Position numbers and translations under genes: made by a program. Below, in pieces: positions 37,344 to 45,994 of a stretch of DNA of 64,000 nucleotides (positions within the stretch are counted from its first letter, which is position 1; each line of letters begins with the position of its first letter). The notes beneath the pieces are model-generated. The model saw nothing but the letters and a program-made list of their open reading frames with translations, was not told the DNA's origin and did not search any database. This DNA comes from Flavobacterium johnsoniae (GTDB taxonomy: Bacteria; Bacteroidota; Bacteroidia; Flavobacteriales; Flavobacteriaceae). The stretch lies in the NCBI RefSeq assembly GCF_001879205.1, contig NZ_MLFK01000007.1, positions 310,001 through 374,000 on the forward strand, given 5' to 3'.

Positions 37344-37371
37344 TTTTTAGATATTAGAAATTATGGAATCT

Positions 37372-37379
37372 CAAAGTTA
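37372..37379 (-). promoter_or_regulatory. Putative -7 element of the NYN gene
   Basis: The minus strand reads TAACTTTG, 28 bases before the start codon at 37343. Confidence 0.5.
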
Positions 37380-37479
37380 AAATTAAAATTGGTTTTTATA
37401 CGAATTTGATTCCTAATAAATACTTTATCCAGTCTAAATTATTTTGGTTATAAATAAGTTTTTGTGATATAAAATTAAT

Positions 37480-37500
37480 TAAGGATAAATTTGTCTTTTA
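37480..37500 (+). promoter_or_regulatory. Operator site A (AAARGAY-N6-RTCTTTT) at the Rrf2 gene
   Basis: The 21-base site carries half-sites AAGGAT and GTCTTTT separated by 6 bases. It covers the promoter TTG (-33) at 37491-37493. It aligns without gaps with sites at 38583-38603 and 45994-46014. A probable binding site of the Rrf2 protein encoded next to it, giving autoregulation. Confidence 0.7.
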
Positions 37501-37521
37501 TATTCAATGTCCTTATCTTTG
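37491..37521 (+). promoter_or_regulatory. Promoter of the Rrf2-azurin operon
   Basis: TTG at 37491-37493, a 20-base spacer and TATCTTTG at 37514-37521. The -33 lies inside operator A, so binding would block RNA polymerase. Confidence 0.7.
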
Positions 37522-37543
37522 TATCGAATTAATTAAAAAATGT

Positions 37544-37993
37544 ATGTTTTCAAAAGCATGTGAATACGGAATTAGGGCTTCAATATTTATTGCAACCAAA
37601 TCTTCTAAAGGAATCAGGGTTGGAATAAAAGATGTGGCAAAAGAAATTGATTCGCCAGAACCCTTTACGGCCAAGATTATGCAGATTTTAACCAAAAACG
37701 GCATTATTCACTCGGCTAAAGGAGTAGGAGGTGGGTTTGAAGTTTCAAAAGAAGCTTTAAAATCAATTAAATTAATTCAGATTGTAGATGCAATCGATGG
37801 TGATAAAATTTACAGAGGATGCGGGATCGGTTTAAAAGAATGTTCAGAGGATCATCCCTGCCCGGTGCATTTTGAGTTTAAAAAAATTAGAGGTCTTTTA
37901 CTAGAGATGCTTACAAAGACAACTTTAGAACAGCTTGCCTTGGGAGTAAAATCAGGAGACTTTTTTCTAAAAACGCTAATTACAAACGATTAA
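37544..37993 (+). CDS. Rrf2-family regulator (NsrR-like, iron-sulfur type)
   Basis: 149 residues. An N-terminal winged helix-turn-helix (ACEYGIRASIFIATKSSKG, ... IDSPEPFTAKIMQILTKNG, SAKGVGGGFEVSKE) is followed by a dimerisation helix. Three cysteines lie in CGIGLKECSEDHPC (Cys-x6-Cys-x5-Cys), the site that holds an Fe-S cluster in NsrR and IscR. NsrR senses NO through this cluster. The setting (NO reductase, RIC and nirK nearby, and matching palindromes before each operon) fits an NO-responsive repressor rather than IscR. The azurin gene follows 19 bases later. Confidence 0.9.
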   Translation: MFSKACEYGIRASIFIATKSSKGIRVGIKDVAKEIDSPEPFTAKIMQILTKNGIIHSAKGVGGGFEVSKEALKSIKLIQIVDAIDGDKIYRGCGIGLKECSEDHPCPVHFEFKKIRGLLLEMLTKTTLEQLALGVKSGDFFLKTLITND

Positions 37994-38012
37994 CATAAAT
38001 AAATACCTAAAA

Positions 38013-38531
38013 ATGAATACAAAAACCAAAATTTCACTATTAATCCTAATGGGATTTTTAACCATAACTTCTTGCGGTAAAAAAGAAACAGCTCCGGTTG
38101 AAGAACAAACCGAAACTTCGACAGAAGGAGAAGCAGCTCCTGTAACTTCAACTGCTGAAAATGTTTTAGTTATTGAAGGAAATGACCAAATGCAGTTTAA
38201 TACAAATGAATTAAAAGCTGTTGCAGGAAAACCAATAACACTAACATTAAAACATGTTGGTAAAATTCCAAAAGAAGCAATGGGACATAATTTAGTTATT
38301 CTGCAAGAAGGAACGGATGAAGCCGCTTTTGCTTTAAAAGCGAATGATGCAAAAGCGACTGATTATATTCCGGAATCTGAAAAAGCTTCAATTATTGCTC
38401 ATACTAAATTATTAGGCGGCGGTGACCAGGATACAATCGAATTTACAATTGATAAAAAAGGAACATATCCGTTCATTTGCTCTTTCCCAGGGCATGTGGC
38501 TATGATGAAAGGGGTATTAATTGTTGAGTAA
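38013..38531 (+). CDS. Azurin (blue copper lipoprotein)
   Basis: 172 residues. Lipoprotein signal ending TITSCGKKE; a Glu/Thr-rich linker (about 25-50); then a cupredoxin domain with the copper ligands His in AMGHNLVI and Cys, His, Met in CSFPGHVAMM (Cys +5 His, +9 Met), the azurin spacing. It carries single electrons in the periplasm, here probably from the respiratory chain to the copper nitrite reductase. It shares a transcript with the Rrf2 regulator and is followed by a terminator. Confidence 0.95.
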   Translation: MNTKTKISLLILMGFLTITSCGKKETAPVEEQTETSTEGEAAPVTSTAENVLVIEGNDQMQFNTNELKAVAGKPITLTLKHVGKIPKEAMGHNLVILQEGTDEAAFALKANDAKATDYIPESEKASIIAHTKLLGGGDQDTIEFTIDKKGTYPFICSFPGHVAMMKGVLIVE

Positions 38532-38536
38532 ATAAT

Positions 38537-38571
38537 AAAAACTCTAATCTTTATTTAGATTGGAGTTTTTT
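38537..38571 (+). terminator. Terminator after azurin
   Basis: AAACTCTAATCT and AGATTGGAGTTT form a stem with one mismatch around a TTATTT loop, followed by T-run to 38571. It separates azurin from the NO reductase gene, which has its own operator. Confidence 0.85.
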
Positions 38572-38582
38572 TAAAAACTAAT

Positions 38583-38603
38583 AAAGGATAAAAATATCTT
38601 TTA
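38583..38603 (+). promoter_or_regulatory. Operator site B before the NO reductase gene
   Basis: The second copy of AAARGAY-N6-RTCTTTT (half-sites AAAGGAT and ATCTTTT), 16 bases before the start codon. TATCTTTT inside it resembles a -7 element. Confidence 0.7.
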
Positions 38604-38618
38604 TTGAATAATGTAAAA

Positions 38619-40856
38619 ATGAAAAGAGAAAAAAAATTATGGATCGTTTTTGCTTTGGTAATGACGATATCTTTTGCCGTGCTTGGCTATTATGGTTACG
38701 AAATTTACCAGCAGGCACCGCCGGTTCCAAAAGCAGTAGTTTCAGACAGTGGGAAACTTATTTTTTCTGAGGATGAAATTAAAGACGGACAAAATATCTG
38801 GCAGAGTATAGGCGGACAGGAGGTAGGTTCTATTTGGGGACATGGCGCTTATGTGGCACCAGACTGGACAGCAGACTGGCTGCATCATGAAGCGCTTTTT
38901 ATACTGGATAAATTTGCAAAAGAAGATTTTAATAAGAAGTTTGACGAACTCGATGCTGAAAAACAATCGGCATTAAAAGTTCGTTTGCAAAAAGATTTAA
39001 GAACGAATCGATATGATGCCGGATCAGGGATTCTTACAATATCTGAAAATCGTGTTGCGGCGATTGAAAGTTTAAGCGAATATTATCAAGGACTTTTTAC
39101 AAACGACCCTAAGTTTGATAAATTGAGAGAAGAATATGCGATTCCAAAAAATTCGATTAAGGATGAAGCAAAAATGCACAAAATGAACGCATTTTTCTTT
39201 TGGGCAACTTGGGCAACGGTTACCAATCGCCCGGATTCTGATATTTCATACACGCACAACTGGCCTTCTGACGAATTGGTTGGAAACAAAGCCACGAAAG
39301 AACTTTTGGCCTGGTCCGGAGTTAGTATTATCCTGCTGATTTTTAGTATTGGAATTTTAGTTTTCTATCATGCAAAATCGGGTGAAGAACAAGAGTTTCC
39401 GCTTCCAAAAGAAGATCCAATTATCAAGCAGGGTAAAACACCATCAATGAAACTGGTTGTAAAATATTTCTGGATAGTGAGTTTATTAATGATACTGCAA
39501 ATGGTTTTTGGAATCATAACAGCACATTATGGCGTAGAAGGAAATGGGCTTTATGGAATTCCAATCGATCAGATTTTGCCTTACGCCGTTACGCGTACAT
39601 GGCATACGCAACTGGCTATTTTCTGGATTGCAACCGCGTGGCTGGCAACAGGGTTATATATTGCGCCCGCAGTTTCGGGCAAAGACCCTAAATTTCAATG
39701 TTTCGGAATCAATTTCTTGTTTATCGCTTTGTTGATTATTGTTTTGGGCTCAATGGCCGGGCAGTGGTTTGGCGTAATGCAGAAATTAGATTTGGTACAA
39801 AACTTTTGGTTTGGTCATCAAGGTTATGAATATGTTGATTTAGGACGTTTCTGGCAGATTTTCCTTTTAGTGGGCTTGTTTTTATGGCTGGCTTTAATGG
39901 TTCGCCCCTTAATTCCAATTTTAAAGAAAAAAACACAAGAAAAAAATCTAATCATTTTATTCTTAATTTCTTGCGCCGCAATTGCCATGTTTTACGGAGC
40001 AGGTTTAATGTGGGGAAGACAAACCAATCTAGCAATTGCAGAATATTGGAGATGGTGGGTGGTGCATCTTTGGGTTGAAGGCTTCTTTGAAGTATTTGCA
40101 ACTGTTGTTATGGCTTTCTTATTTGTTCGATTAGGATTATTGAAAACCAAAACAGCTACTTTAAATGTCTTGTTTGCAACCATTATTTTCATGTCGGGAG
40201 GAATTTTAGGAACATTCCATCACTTGTATTTCTCTGGAACTCCAACTGCGATTATGGCGTTGGGAGCAACTTTTAGTGCACTCGAAGTAGTGCCTTTAAC
40301 CTTAATAGGATTTGAAGCATATCAAAATTATAAAATCTCTAAATCAACTCAATGGATTGCTGATTACAAATGGCCGATTTATTTCATGATTTCGGTAGCA
40401 TTCTGGAATTTCCTTGGAGCTGGAGTTTTTGGGTTCATTATTAATCCTCCCATTGCACTTTACTATGTACAGGGTTTAAATACAACACCGCTCCACGGAC
40501 ATACTGCTTTATTTGGAGTTTACGGAATGTTAGGAATAGGCTTGGTATTGTTTGTATTACGAAGTTTATACAGACATGTAAACTGGAATACTAAGCTGCT
40601 CAAAATTACTTTCTGGTCACTAAATATTGGTTTGTTTTTAATGGCAGTATTGAGTTTACTTCCAATTGGAGTATGGCAGGCAATAGAAAGTATCGATCAC
40701 GGAATGTGGTATGCCCGTTCATCAGAATTAATGCAGCAACCGGCCATGATTACCTTAAAATGGCTTCGCGCAATAGGAGATTCTATCTTCGGAATCGGAT
40801 TTATCACAATGGCGTGGTTTGTATTTGAATTGACTTTAAAAAATAAAAATAAATAA
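38619..40856 (+). CDS. norB: Quinol-type nitric oxide reductase, single subunit (qNor)
   Basis: 745 residues in one chain. An N-terminal helix and periplasmic domain (about 30-210, SIGGQEVGSIWGHG, LHHEALFI) stand for the fused NorC-like part without haem-binding CxxCH, as in quinol enzymes. A 12-helix NorB-type core follows, with metal-ligand His residues in TRTWHTQLAIFW, VVHLWVEGFFEVFAT and GGILGTFHHLYFSG. It reduces 2 NO to N2O with quinol electrons in the inner membrane. ATG 38619 is chosen; the frame extends five codons upstream to a TTG that overlaps operator B. The ric gene follows 13 bases later, so the two form an operon. Confidence 0.96.
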   Translation: MKREKKLWIVFALVMTISFAVLGYYGYEIYQQAPPVPKAVVSDSGKLIFSEDEIKDGQNIWQSIGGQEVGSIWGHGAYVAPDWTADWLHHEALFILDKFAKEDFNKKFDELDAEKQSALKVRLQKDLRTNRYDAGSGILTISENRVAAIESLSEYYQGLFTNDPKFDKLREEYAIPKNSIKDEAKMHKMNAFFFWATWATVTNRPDSDISYTHNWPSDELVGNKATKELLAWSGVSIILLIFSIGILVFYHAKSGEEQEFPLPKEDPIIKQGKTPSMKLVVKYFWIVSLLMILQMVFGIITAHYGVEGNGLYGIPIDQILPYAVTRTWHTQLAIFWIATAWLATGLYIAPAVSGKDPKFQCFGINFLFIALLIIVLGSMAGQWFGVMQKLDLVQNFWFGHQGYEYVDLGRFWQIFLLVGLFLWLALMVRPLIPILKKKTQEKNLIILFLISCAAIAMFYGAGLMWGRQTNLAIAEYWRWWVVHLWVEGFFEVFATVVMAFLFVRLGLLKTKTATLNVLFATIIFMSGGILGTFHHLYFSGTPTAIMALGATFSALEVVPLTLIGFEAYQNYKISKSTQWIADYKWPIYFMISVAFWNFLGAGVFGFIINPPIALYYVQGLNTTPLHGHTALFGVYGMLGIGLVLFVLRSLYRHVNWNTKLLKITFWSLNIGLFLMAVLSLLPIGVWQAIESIDHGMWYARSSELMQQPAMITLKWLRAIGDSIFGIGFITMAWFVFELTLKNKNK

Positions 40857-40869
40857 AAAATTAATTATC

Positions 40870-41604
40870 ATGGAAAACTTAAAAAACAGAACAATAGGAT
40901 CATTTGTGGCACAGGATTATAGAACAGCTGCCGTATTTTCTAAGTATAAAATCGATTTTTGCTGCAAAGGAAACCGAACAGTAGACGAAGTCTGCGAAAA
41001 ACAAAATATAAATTCGGAAACCTTGCTGCAAAGCATTCAGGAGGTTGTACAATCAGAAAACAACGGTTCGATAGACTTTAATTCCTGGCCTTTAGATTTA
41101 TTGGCAGATTATATTGAAAAAACGCATCATCGTTATGTAGAGGATAAAACCCAGACGCTTCTTCCTTTTCTGGATAAATTATGTAAAGTTCACGGTGCAC
41201 ATCATCCGGAATTATTTAAAATAAATGAATTGTTTATAGGTTGTGCCGCAGAATTATCGCAGCACATGAAAAAAGAAGAATTGATTTTGTTTCCTTTTAT
41301 AAAAAGAATGGTGAAAGCGAAAGATTCTGATGGACTTTTATCACAGCCTTCTTTTGGAAGTGTATCTAACCCAATCGCTATGATGATGCACGAACATGAT
41401 AATGAAGGAGAACGCTTTAGAGAGATTGCCAATTTAACGGATAATTATACGCCTCCTGCAGATGCTTGTACCACGTACCGAGTAACTTTTGCCATGTTGA
41501 AAGAATTCGAAGAAGATTTGCATAAACATATTCATCTGGAAAATAATATATTGTTTCCAAAAGCAGTTATTTTGGAAAAAGATTTTGTTGAAGTAGCGCA
41601 ATAA
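40870..41604 (+). CDS. ric: Iron-sulfur cluster repair di-iron protein (RIC/YtfE/ScdA)
   Basis: 244 residues. Residues about 1-55 are the ScdA_N domain (IGSFVAQDYRTAAVFSKYKI, FCCKGNRTVDEVCEKQNI). The rest is a hemerythrin-like four-helix bundle with the di-iron ligands in KTHHRYVE, HGAHHPEL, MKKEELILFPF, MMHEHDNEGER and HIHLENNILFP. It restores Fe-S clusters damaged by NO. Next to qNor and under operator B, it is a nitrosative stress partner. A terminator follows at 41630-41670. Confidence 0.95.
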   Translation: MENLKNRTIGSFVAQDYRTAAVFSKYKIDFCCKGNRTVDEVCEKQNINSETLLQSIQEVVQSENNGSIDFNSWPLDLLADYIEKTHHRYVEDKTQTLLPFLDKLCKVHGAHHPELFKINELFIGCAAELSQHMKKEELILFPFIKRMVKAKDSDGLLSQPSFGSVSNPIAMMMHEHDNEGERFREIANLTDNYTPPADACTTYRVTFAMLKEFEEDLHKHIHLENNILFPKAVILEKDFVEVAQ

Positions 41605-41629
41605 TAATAGATTTTGATAGTGAAAAGAG

Positions 41630-41670
41630 CACCGATAAATGTCAATTTCTGAGCATTATCGGTGTTTTTT
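41630..41670 (+). terminator. Terminator after the norB-ric operon
   Basis: CACCGATAA (41630-41638) pairs with TTATCGGTG (41656-41664) over a 17-base loop, then T6. Confidence 0.9.
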
Positions 41671-41709
41671 ATTGGAAGAAATTTCAATTAATTCGTTACT
41701 TTTAATGAA

Positions 41710-41802
41710 TTGAGTTTAACTCAAAAAAATAAACTACCTAGAGACATAAGTTTTGAAGAAGCTATAAGAGGCGATGCAATTGAAACGCCTTTTATTAGAT
41801 AG
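41710..41802 (+). other. Palindrome and short open frame upstream of the HAHSH membrane protein
   Basis: TTGAGTT-T-AACTCAA (41710-41724) is a perfect 15-base palindrome. From the TTG in it a 30-codon frame with coding-like composition (LPRDISFEEAIRGDAI) ends at TAG 41800-41802. It may be an operator, a tiny peptide or the tail of a decayed gene. It does not match AAARGAY-N6-RTCTTTT. Confidence 0.35.
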
Positions 41803-41832
41803 AGAACGATATGTCATAAAAGATTTTCTAAA

Positions 41833-43056
41833 ATGAATTCTCAAAAAACCTGGATCATCTGTTGTTTTTTTAATTTCCTGATTGCTTGTGTATTTGGGTT
41901 GTTAATGCGGTTTGTATATCTTTTTCCGCTGGATTTTGTAAACTACGGCTTTTTGCTTCACGCCCATTCTCATGTGGCAATGCTTGGCTGGGTTTATCTT
42001 ATGATTTATGTTTTGGTTGTTCATTTTTTTATTGCCAAAGAAAAAAGTCGGAAACCGATATACAATCGCTTGTTCTGGCTTACTGAATTTTCTGTTATCG
42101 GAATGATGATAACCTTTCCTATTCAAGGATATACTTTGTTTTCGATTATTTTTTCAACACTTCACATTTTGTTGAGTTACGCTTTTTGCCGATTGATTTG
42201 GAAAGATTTTTCCAGAGAAAAAACACCTCAGGAAAGACTTTTAAAAGCTGCTGTACTGTTTATGATTTTATCGACTTTTGGAGTCTGGTGTTTAGGTCCT
42301 GCAGTAAGCACACTCGGAAAGCAAAGTGCTTTTTATCAAATTGCGATTCAATTCTTTCTGCATTTTCAGTTTAACGGCTGGTTTTTGTGTGCTGTTTTGG
42401 CTTTGTTTTTAAAGCAGTTTCAGCATAAAATTGAAGAAATAAAATTTAAAAGATTTTATGTTCTTTTGATTGTTTCAATCTTTTTAACGATCGCATTTCC
42501 AATTCGATGGTTTATAGAAAACAATATTCTAAATTTCATTAATGGCTTTGGCGTTATAGTGCAGTTAGGCGCATTTGTTTATTTTTTACAAATGCTGAGG
42601 CCTCAACTAAGTAATTTTAAAACTGATTTAGATAAAATAACAAAACAGGTTTATGGTTTGGCCCTATGTTCGTTATTTTTAAAGATAGGAATTCAATTGC
42701 TGACTATTTCTCCAAATATTGCCGAAGTTTCACATCAAATCAGGAATTTTGTAATTGGATTTATTCATCTGACCACTTTAGGAATCATTACCGGATTTTT
42801 GTTTGGAATTTTACTTCAGAATAAAATACTTTCCAGTAATTCTTTCATCTTAAAAATAGGAGTAAAGAGCTTTATTTTTGGTTATTTAGCAACCGAAGTT
42901 TTATTGTTTTTTCAGGGCGCGTTTCTTTATTTTGAAAAAGGAATGATTTCAGGATATTTTGAGAGTATTTTTGTTTTTAGTCTGCTTTTAGTGTTTGGCT
43001 TAATTTTGATAATGGTCTCTATTTTAAACAAAAAACAAGAGTCGATTCATTCCTAA
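41833..43056 (+). CDS. Polytopic membrane protein with HAHSH motif (haem-copper-oxidase-subunit-I-like)
   Basis: 407 residues with about 11-12 hydrophobic helices. Residues 43-47 read HAHSH, followed by VAMLGWVYLMIYVLVV, a start resembling the first helix of some haem-copper oxidase subunit I-like proteins annotated in Flavobacteriaceae. A further His in ILLSY (helix 4), HFQFNGWF (about residue 180) and RNFVIGFIHLTTLGIITG could bind haem or copper. The distribution of His residues within helices supports a haem- or metal-binding membrane protein. The position between the norB-ric and nirK operons suggests a role in N-oxide metabolism or its assembly, which is inference. It faces the nirK operon tail-to-tail. 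Confidence 0.7.
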   Translation: MNSQKTWIICCFFNFLIACVFGLLMRFVYLFPLDFVNYGFLLHAHSHVAMLGWVYLMIYVLVVHFFIAKEKSRKPIYNRLFWLTEFSVIGMMITFPIQGYTLFSIIFSTLHILLSYAFCRLIWKDFSREKTPQERLLKAAVLFMILSTFGVWCLGPAVSTLGKQSAFYQIAIQFFLHFQFNGWFLCAVLALFLKQFQHKIEEIKFKRFYVLLIVSIFLTIAFPIRWFIENNILNFINGFGVIVQLGAFVYFLQMLRPQLSNFKTDLDKITKQVYGLALCSLFLKIGIQLLTISPNIAEVSHQIRNFVIGFIHLTTLGIITGFLFGILLQNKILSSNSFILKIGVKSFIFGYLATEVLLFFQGAFLYFEKGMISGYFESIFVFSLLLVFGLILIMVSILNKKQESIHS

Positions 43057-43098
43057 AAATCTCCTCTTGTTTTTCTCCTAAATCAAAATGTGTAATCT

Positions 43099-43701
43099 TT
43101 ATATTTTTTCTGCTTCAAGATTTATTGCTTTTATTGTTTTTTCATTGTTAACGCCTAAACCTTCTTGCTGAAATATTAATTCTCCGGCCGGATTAAAGAC
43201 ACTGATAATATTAGAATGTGAAAAGTCTACTGGAGATATCTGTTTGTAATTAACTGCCAAAACCGCTGCAAATTCACGCGTATTTTCTTCAGATGAACGA
43301 AGGAAAATCCAGAGTTCCTGATTCATTTGATTGGCAATTGCAAAACTTTTCAATTTTTCAGGAGTATCAGTTTTAGGATCGATGCTGACTAAAATAAGTT
43401 TTACATTTTTTTTCGTCTTTTTATCCAGTTTGGATTCAATATCTCTCATGTCGGCTACTAATCTAGGACAGGCCGCTTTACAGCTTGTATAAATCATAAC
43501 CATAACGAGAACATTTCCTTTAAGACTTTTTAGCTCAATATCCTTTCCGTCCTGAGTAGTCCACTTTGAGGGTAAGTTGTAAATAGATAAATCACTAATT
43601 TTGTTATCTGTTTTTGCTGGCGTGATATTCTTTTTATCTGATTCTTTGCAGCTTTGTAAAGAAAATAGAAGAATGAAAGCTGCAATTATTATTTTTTTCA
43701 T
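43099..43701 (-). CDS. SCO-family copper chaperone lipoprotein
   Basis: 200 residues. Lipoprotein signal (LLFSLQSCKES), then a thioredoxin-like SCO1/SenC domain with YTSCKAACPRLVAD (CxxxC copper site) and a downstream His in VDFSHSNI. SCO proteins insert copper into CuA of cytochrome oxidase or other copper enzymes. Third gene of the nirK-nirV-sco operon, so delivery of copper to nitrite reductase is the likely job. The stop is 17 bases before the nirV-like gene reading backwards. Confidence 0.92.
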   Translation of the reverse strand: MKKIIIAAFILLFSLQSCKESDKKNITPAKTDNKISDLSIYNLPSKWTTQDGKDIELKSLKGNVLVMVMIYTSCKAACPRLVADMRDIESKLDKKTKKNVKLILVSIDPKTDTPEKLKSFAIANQMNQELWIFLRSSEENTREFAAVLAVNYKQISPVDFSHSNIISVFNPAGELIFQQEGLGVNNEKTIKAINLEAEKI

Positions 43702-43718
43702 TTGAAATTAATTTAAGA

Positions 43719-44495
43719 TTAATGTTTTGGTTTTGTGTTGCTTGCGCATCTAAAACCTAGATTTCTGGTAGAGAACTGTGCTTTCAGGCTTCCTCGAAAA
43801 GCATATCGCATAAAGGCTGCGTAGTCCATTAAATCTGTGGCATTCACAGAGGCACTTCCGCAGAATAAATTTTTATCACTGCTTTTGTCTTTTCTGGATT
43901 CTCCCGATAAAAAAATACTGTTAAAGTCCGATGTCCATTCCCAGACTAAGCCGTGCATATCATAAATTCCCCAATAATTTTTAAAAGTTTTTCCAATTTC
44001 ATTTTCATAGGTCTTCGATTTCTCATACCAGGACAAAATGTAGGCATTGAATTCTTTTTTTGTTCGGGCGTCTGCTCTTTTTTCATCGGCCATAGCAGCA
44101 TATTCCCATTCATCCATTGTTGGTAGTCGTTTACCCTGACATTCGCAGTATTTTTTTGCAGTAAACCAGGAAATGCTGGTTACAGGCGATTTAGGATTAA
44201 CATTCCCATAATCAAAATCAGTCTTCCAATAGGATAAATAGCTTTTGTCTGCAAAAATTCCTTTTATTTTTGATTTGCTGTAAATGGGATTCTTTTTGAC
44301 AAAATTTAAAAAATCATCATTTGTAACGGGATAAACATCCATATAAAAAGATTTTACGATAACCGGTTTTTTAGAAGAGGCTCCGTAAAGAGGGACAAAC
44401 GAGCCCTCTTTAATCGGAACCATTCCAATTTTCTGAGCTTTTGAAAACGCTGAAAGCATCAGGAAAAAAGTAAGAATGAAAAAGTGTATTTTCAT
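43719..44495 (-). CDS. NirV-like exported protein with FGE/SUMF1 domain
   Basis: 258 residues with signal peptide (FILTFFLMLSAFSKAQ). The mature part is a formylglycine-generating-enzyme-like (SUMF1) domain: VTNDDFLNFV, SWFTAKKYCECQGKRLPTMDEWEYAA, GLVWEWTSDF and ending FSTRNLGFRCAS. NirV, with the same fold, is encoded downstream of nirK in other denitrifiers and its role is unproven. There is no sulfatase substrate nearby. Encoded 16 bases after nirK on the minus strand and before the SCO gene, so it fits in NirK maturation. Confidence 0.88.
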   Translation of the reverse strand: MKIHFFILTFFLMLSAFSKAQKIGMVPIKEGSFVPLYGASSKKPVIVKSFYMDVYPVTNDDFLNFVKKNPIYSKSKIKGIFADKSYLSYWKTDFDYGNVNPKSPVTSISWFTAKKYCECQGKRLPTMDEWEYAAMADEKRADARTKKEFNAYILSWYEKSKTYENEIGKTFKNYWGIYDMHGLVWEWTSDFNSIFLSGESRKDKSSDKNLFCGSASVNATDLMDYAAFMRYAFRGSLKAQFSTRNLGFRCASNTKPKH

Positions 44496-44510
44496 AAAGA
44501 ATAATTGTTG

Positions 44511-45950
44511 TTATCTTAATGCTTTTACCATTTCTGGAGTAATTTCTGTTTTGTTATTACCCCAGCTGCTGTAGATATAGGTAAGCACGTTTGCTATTTC
44601 ATCATCAGATAAATTTTGAGCAGGCATTACGTTATTATATTTTTTTCCATTTACAGTTATTTCACCTGTCAGACCATGTATTATGGTTTTGATGGCACGT
44701 TTAGAATCAGAATTTAAGTAATCTGATTTAGCAAGAGGAGGGAAAGTATTCGGAATCCCTTGTCCTTCTGACTGATGACAGGCAAAACAAGTTGTTCCAA
44801 AAAGTTCTTTACCAATCTTTACTTTTTCTTCTATGGTACGTTTCGGAATAACTGCTTTTGCATTTGATCCTCCCGGCATTTTCTGAATTGTCCCGCCTTC
44901 AGGCAGATAAATACCTTCCTGTATTGTTCCGGAATAAATGTTTTGATTTTCTTTTCCTTCTACTTTCAGCATGCCCAGAGCTCCTTTATTAAATGCCCTG
45001 AAAATGGAGTGGTCGACCAGAATAAAGGTTCCGGGTGTTTCGACTTTAAAATCTACAATTGCCGCTCCACCGGCAGGAATTAAGGTAGTTTGTACATTTT
45101 TATTAATACTGCTTCCGCCCTCTATATGAACATTATCAAAGATTTCACCAATAACGTGGAAAGAAGAAACTAAGTTTGGCCCGCCGTTTCCAACAAATAA
45201 ACGTACTGTTTCGCCCACTTTTGCCGTCAATTCATTTCCGTTGGTTAGAGATCCTACTTTTCCGTTAAATACAACATAGTCAGGAGTTTCTTTTATCGCT
45301 TTGTTCATATCAAATGCCTGCAGGCCTTTGGCACCATATTCACCCTGAGTGTAAAAATCACCCTGCATAACATAGTATTCTTTATCAACCGGAGGAAGGC
45401 CTCCTTCTGGTTCAACTAAAATCAAACCATACATACCGTTTGCAATATGCATTCCAACTGGGGCTGTAGCACAATGATAAACATATAATCCGGGGTTAAT
45501 AACTTTAAAACTGAAAACTTTTTCATGGCCGGGAGCCACTAACGATGAGGTTGCACCGCCTCCGGGACCGGTTACAGCATGTAAGTCAATATTATGTGGT
45601 AATTTATTGTCAGGATGGTTTTTTAAATGGAACTCTACTTCATCGCCCACACGGGTTCTGATGAAACTCCCCGGTACAGATCCTCCAAATGTCCAATAAG
45701 TATATTTCACACCATCAGTCATTGTGCCTTCTTGTTCTTTAATTTCCATGTTTAATTTCAGCTTCATGGCCGTTCTGTTTCCAACTGGTTTTGGAACATG
45801 AGGCGGAGAAGTGAGTTCTGCTTCCATTTCGCCTTCGGTCATTATATCGGCGTAATTTTTTACATCTTCTTTTTTGCAGCCTGCTAAAAATAGAACAGCA
45901 AAAATAAAATACAGTATTAGTCTAATTGAGGTTATACTATTGTTTCTCAT
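44511..45950 (-). CDS. nirK: Copper-containing nitrite reductase fused to cytochrome c (NirK, AniA-like)
   Basis: 479 residues. Lipoprotein signal ([18 protein letters not shown]). Two cupredoxin domains follow (about 60-360): [15 protein letters not shown] gives the T1 His, the catalytic Asp and a T2 His; [18 protein letters not shown] gives T2 His, T1 Cys, His and Met in class II (AniA) spacing; [11 protein letters not shown] gives the third T2 His. A C-terminal c-type cytochrome (about 385-479) has CFACH (Cys388) and NVMPAQ as axial Met. It reduces nitrite to NO in the periplasm. The fused haem can take electrons directly, from azurin or another donor. First gene of the operon, with operator C upstream. 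Confidence 0.96.
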   Translation of the reverse strand: MRNNSITSIRLILYFIFAVLFLAGCKKEDVKNYADIMTEGEMEAELTSPPHVPKPVGNRTAMKLKLNMEIKEQEGTMTDGVKYTYWTFGGSVPGSFIRTRVGDEVEFHLKNHPDNKLPHNIDLHAVTGPGGGATSSLVAPGHEKVFSFKVINPGLYVYHCATAPVGMHIANGMYGLILVEPEGGLPPVDKEYYVMQGDFYTQGEYGAKGLQAFDMNKAIKETPDYVVFNGKVGSLTNGNELTAKVGETVRLFVGNGGPNLVSSFHVIGEIFDNVHIEGGSSINKNVQTTLIPAGGAAIVDFKVETPGTFILVDHSIFRAFNKGALGMLKVEGKENQNIYSGTIQEGIYLPEGGTIQKMPGGSNAKAVIPKRTIEEKVKIGKELFGTTCFACHQSEGQGIPNTFPPLAKSDYLNSDSKRAIKTIIHGLTGEITVNGKKYNNVMPAQNLSDDEIANVLTYIYSSWGNNKTEITPEMVKALR

Positions 45951-45986
45951 AGGATTTGGTATTTGTTTTTGGATTTAAATTTCAAT

Positions 45987-45994
45987 CAAAAATA
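45987..45994 (-). promoter_or_regulatory. -7 element of the nirK operon
   Basis: The minus strand reads TATTTTTG, fitting TAnnTTTG, 37 bases before the nirK start. Operator C begins on its last base. Confidence 0.6.

Noticed and set aside
37544..37993. Rrf2 protein as IscR of an isc/suf operon
   Set aside because: No Fe-S assembly genes follow; NO-related genes and shared operators point to an NsrR-like role.
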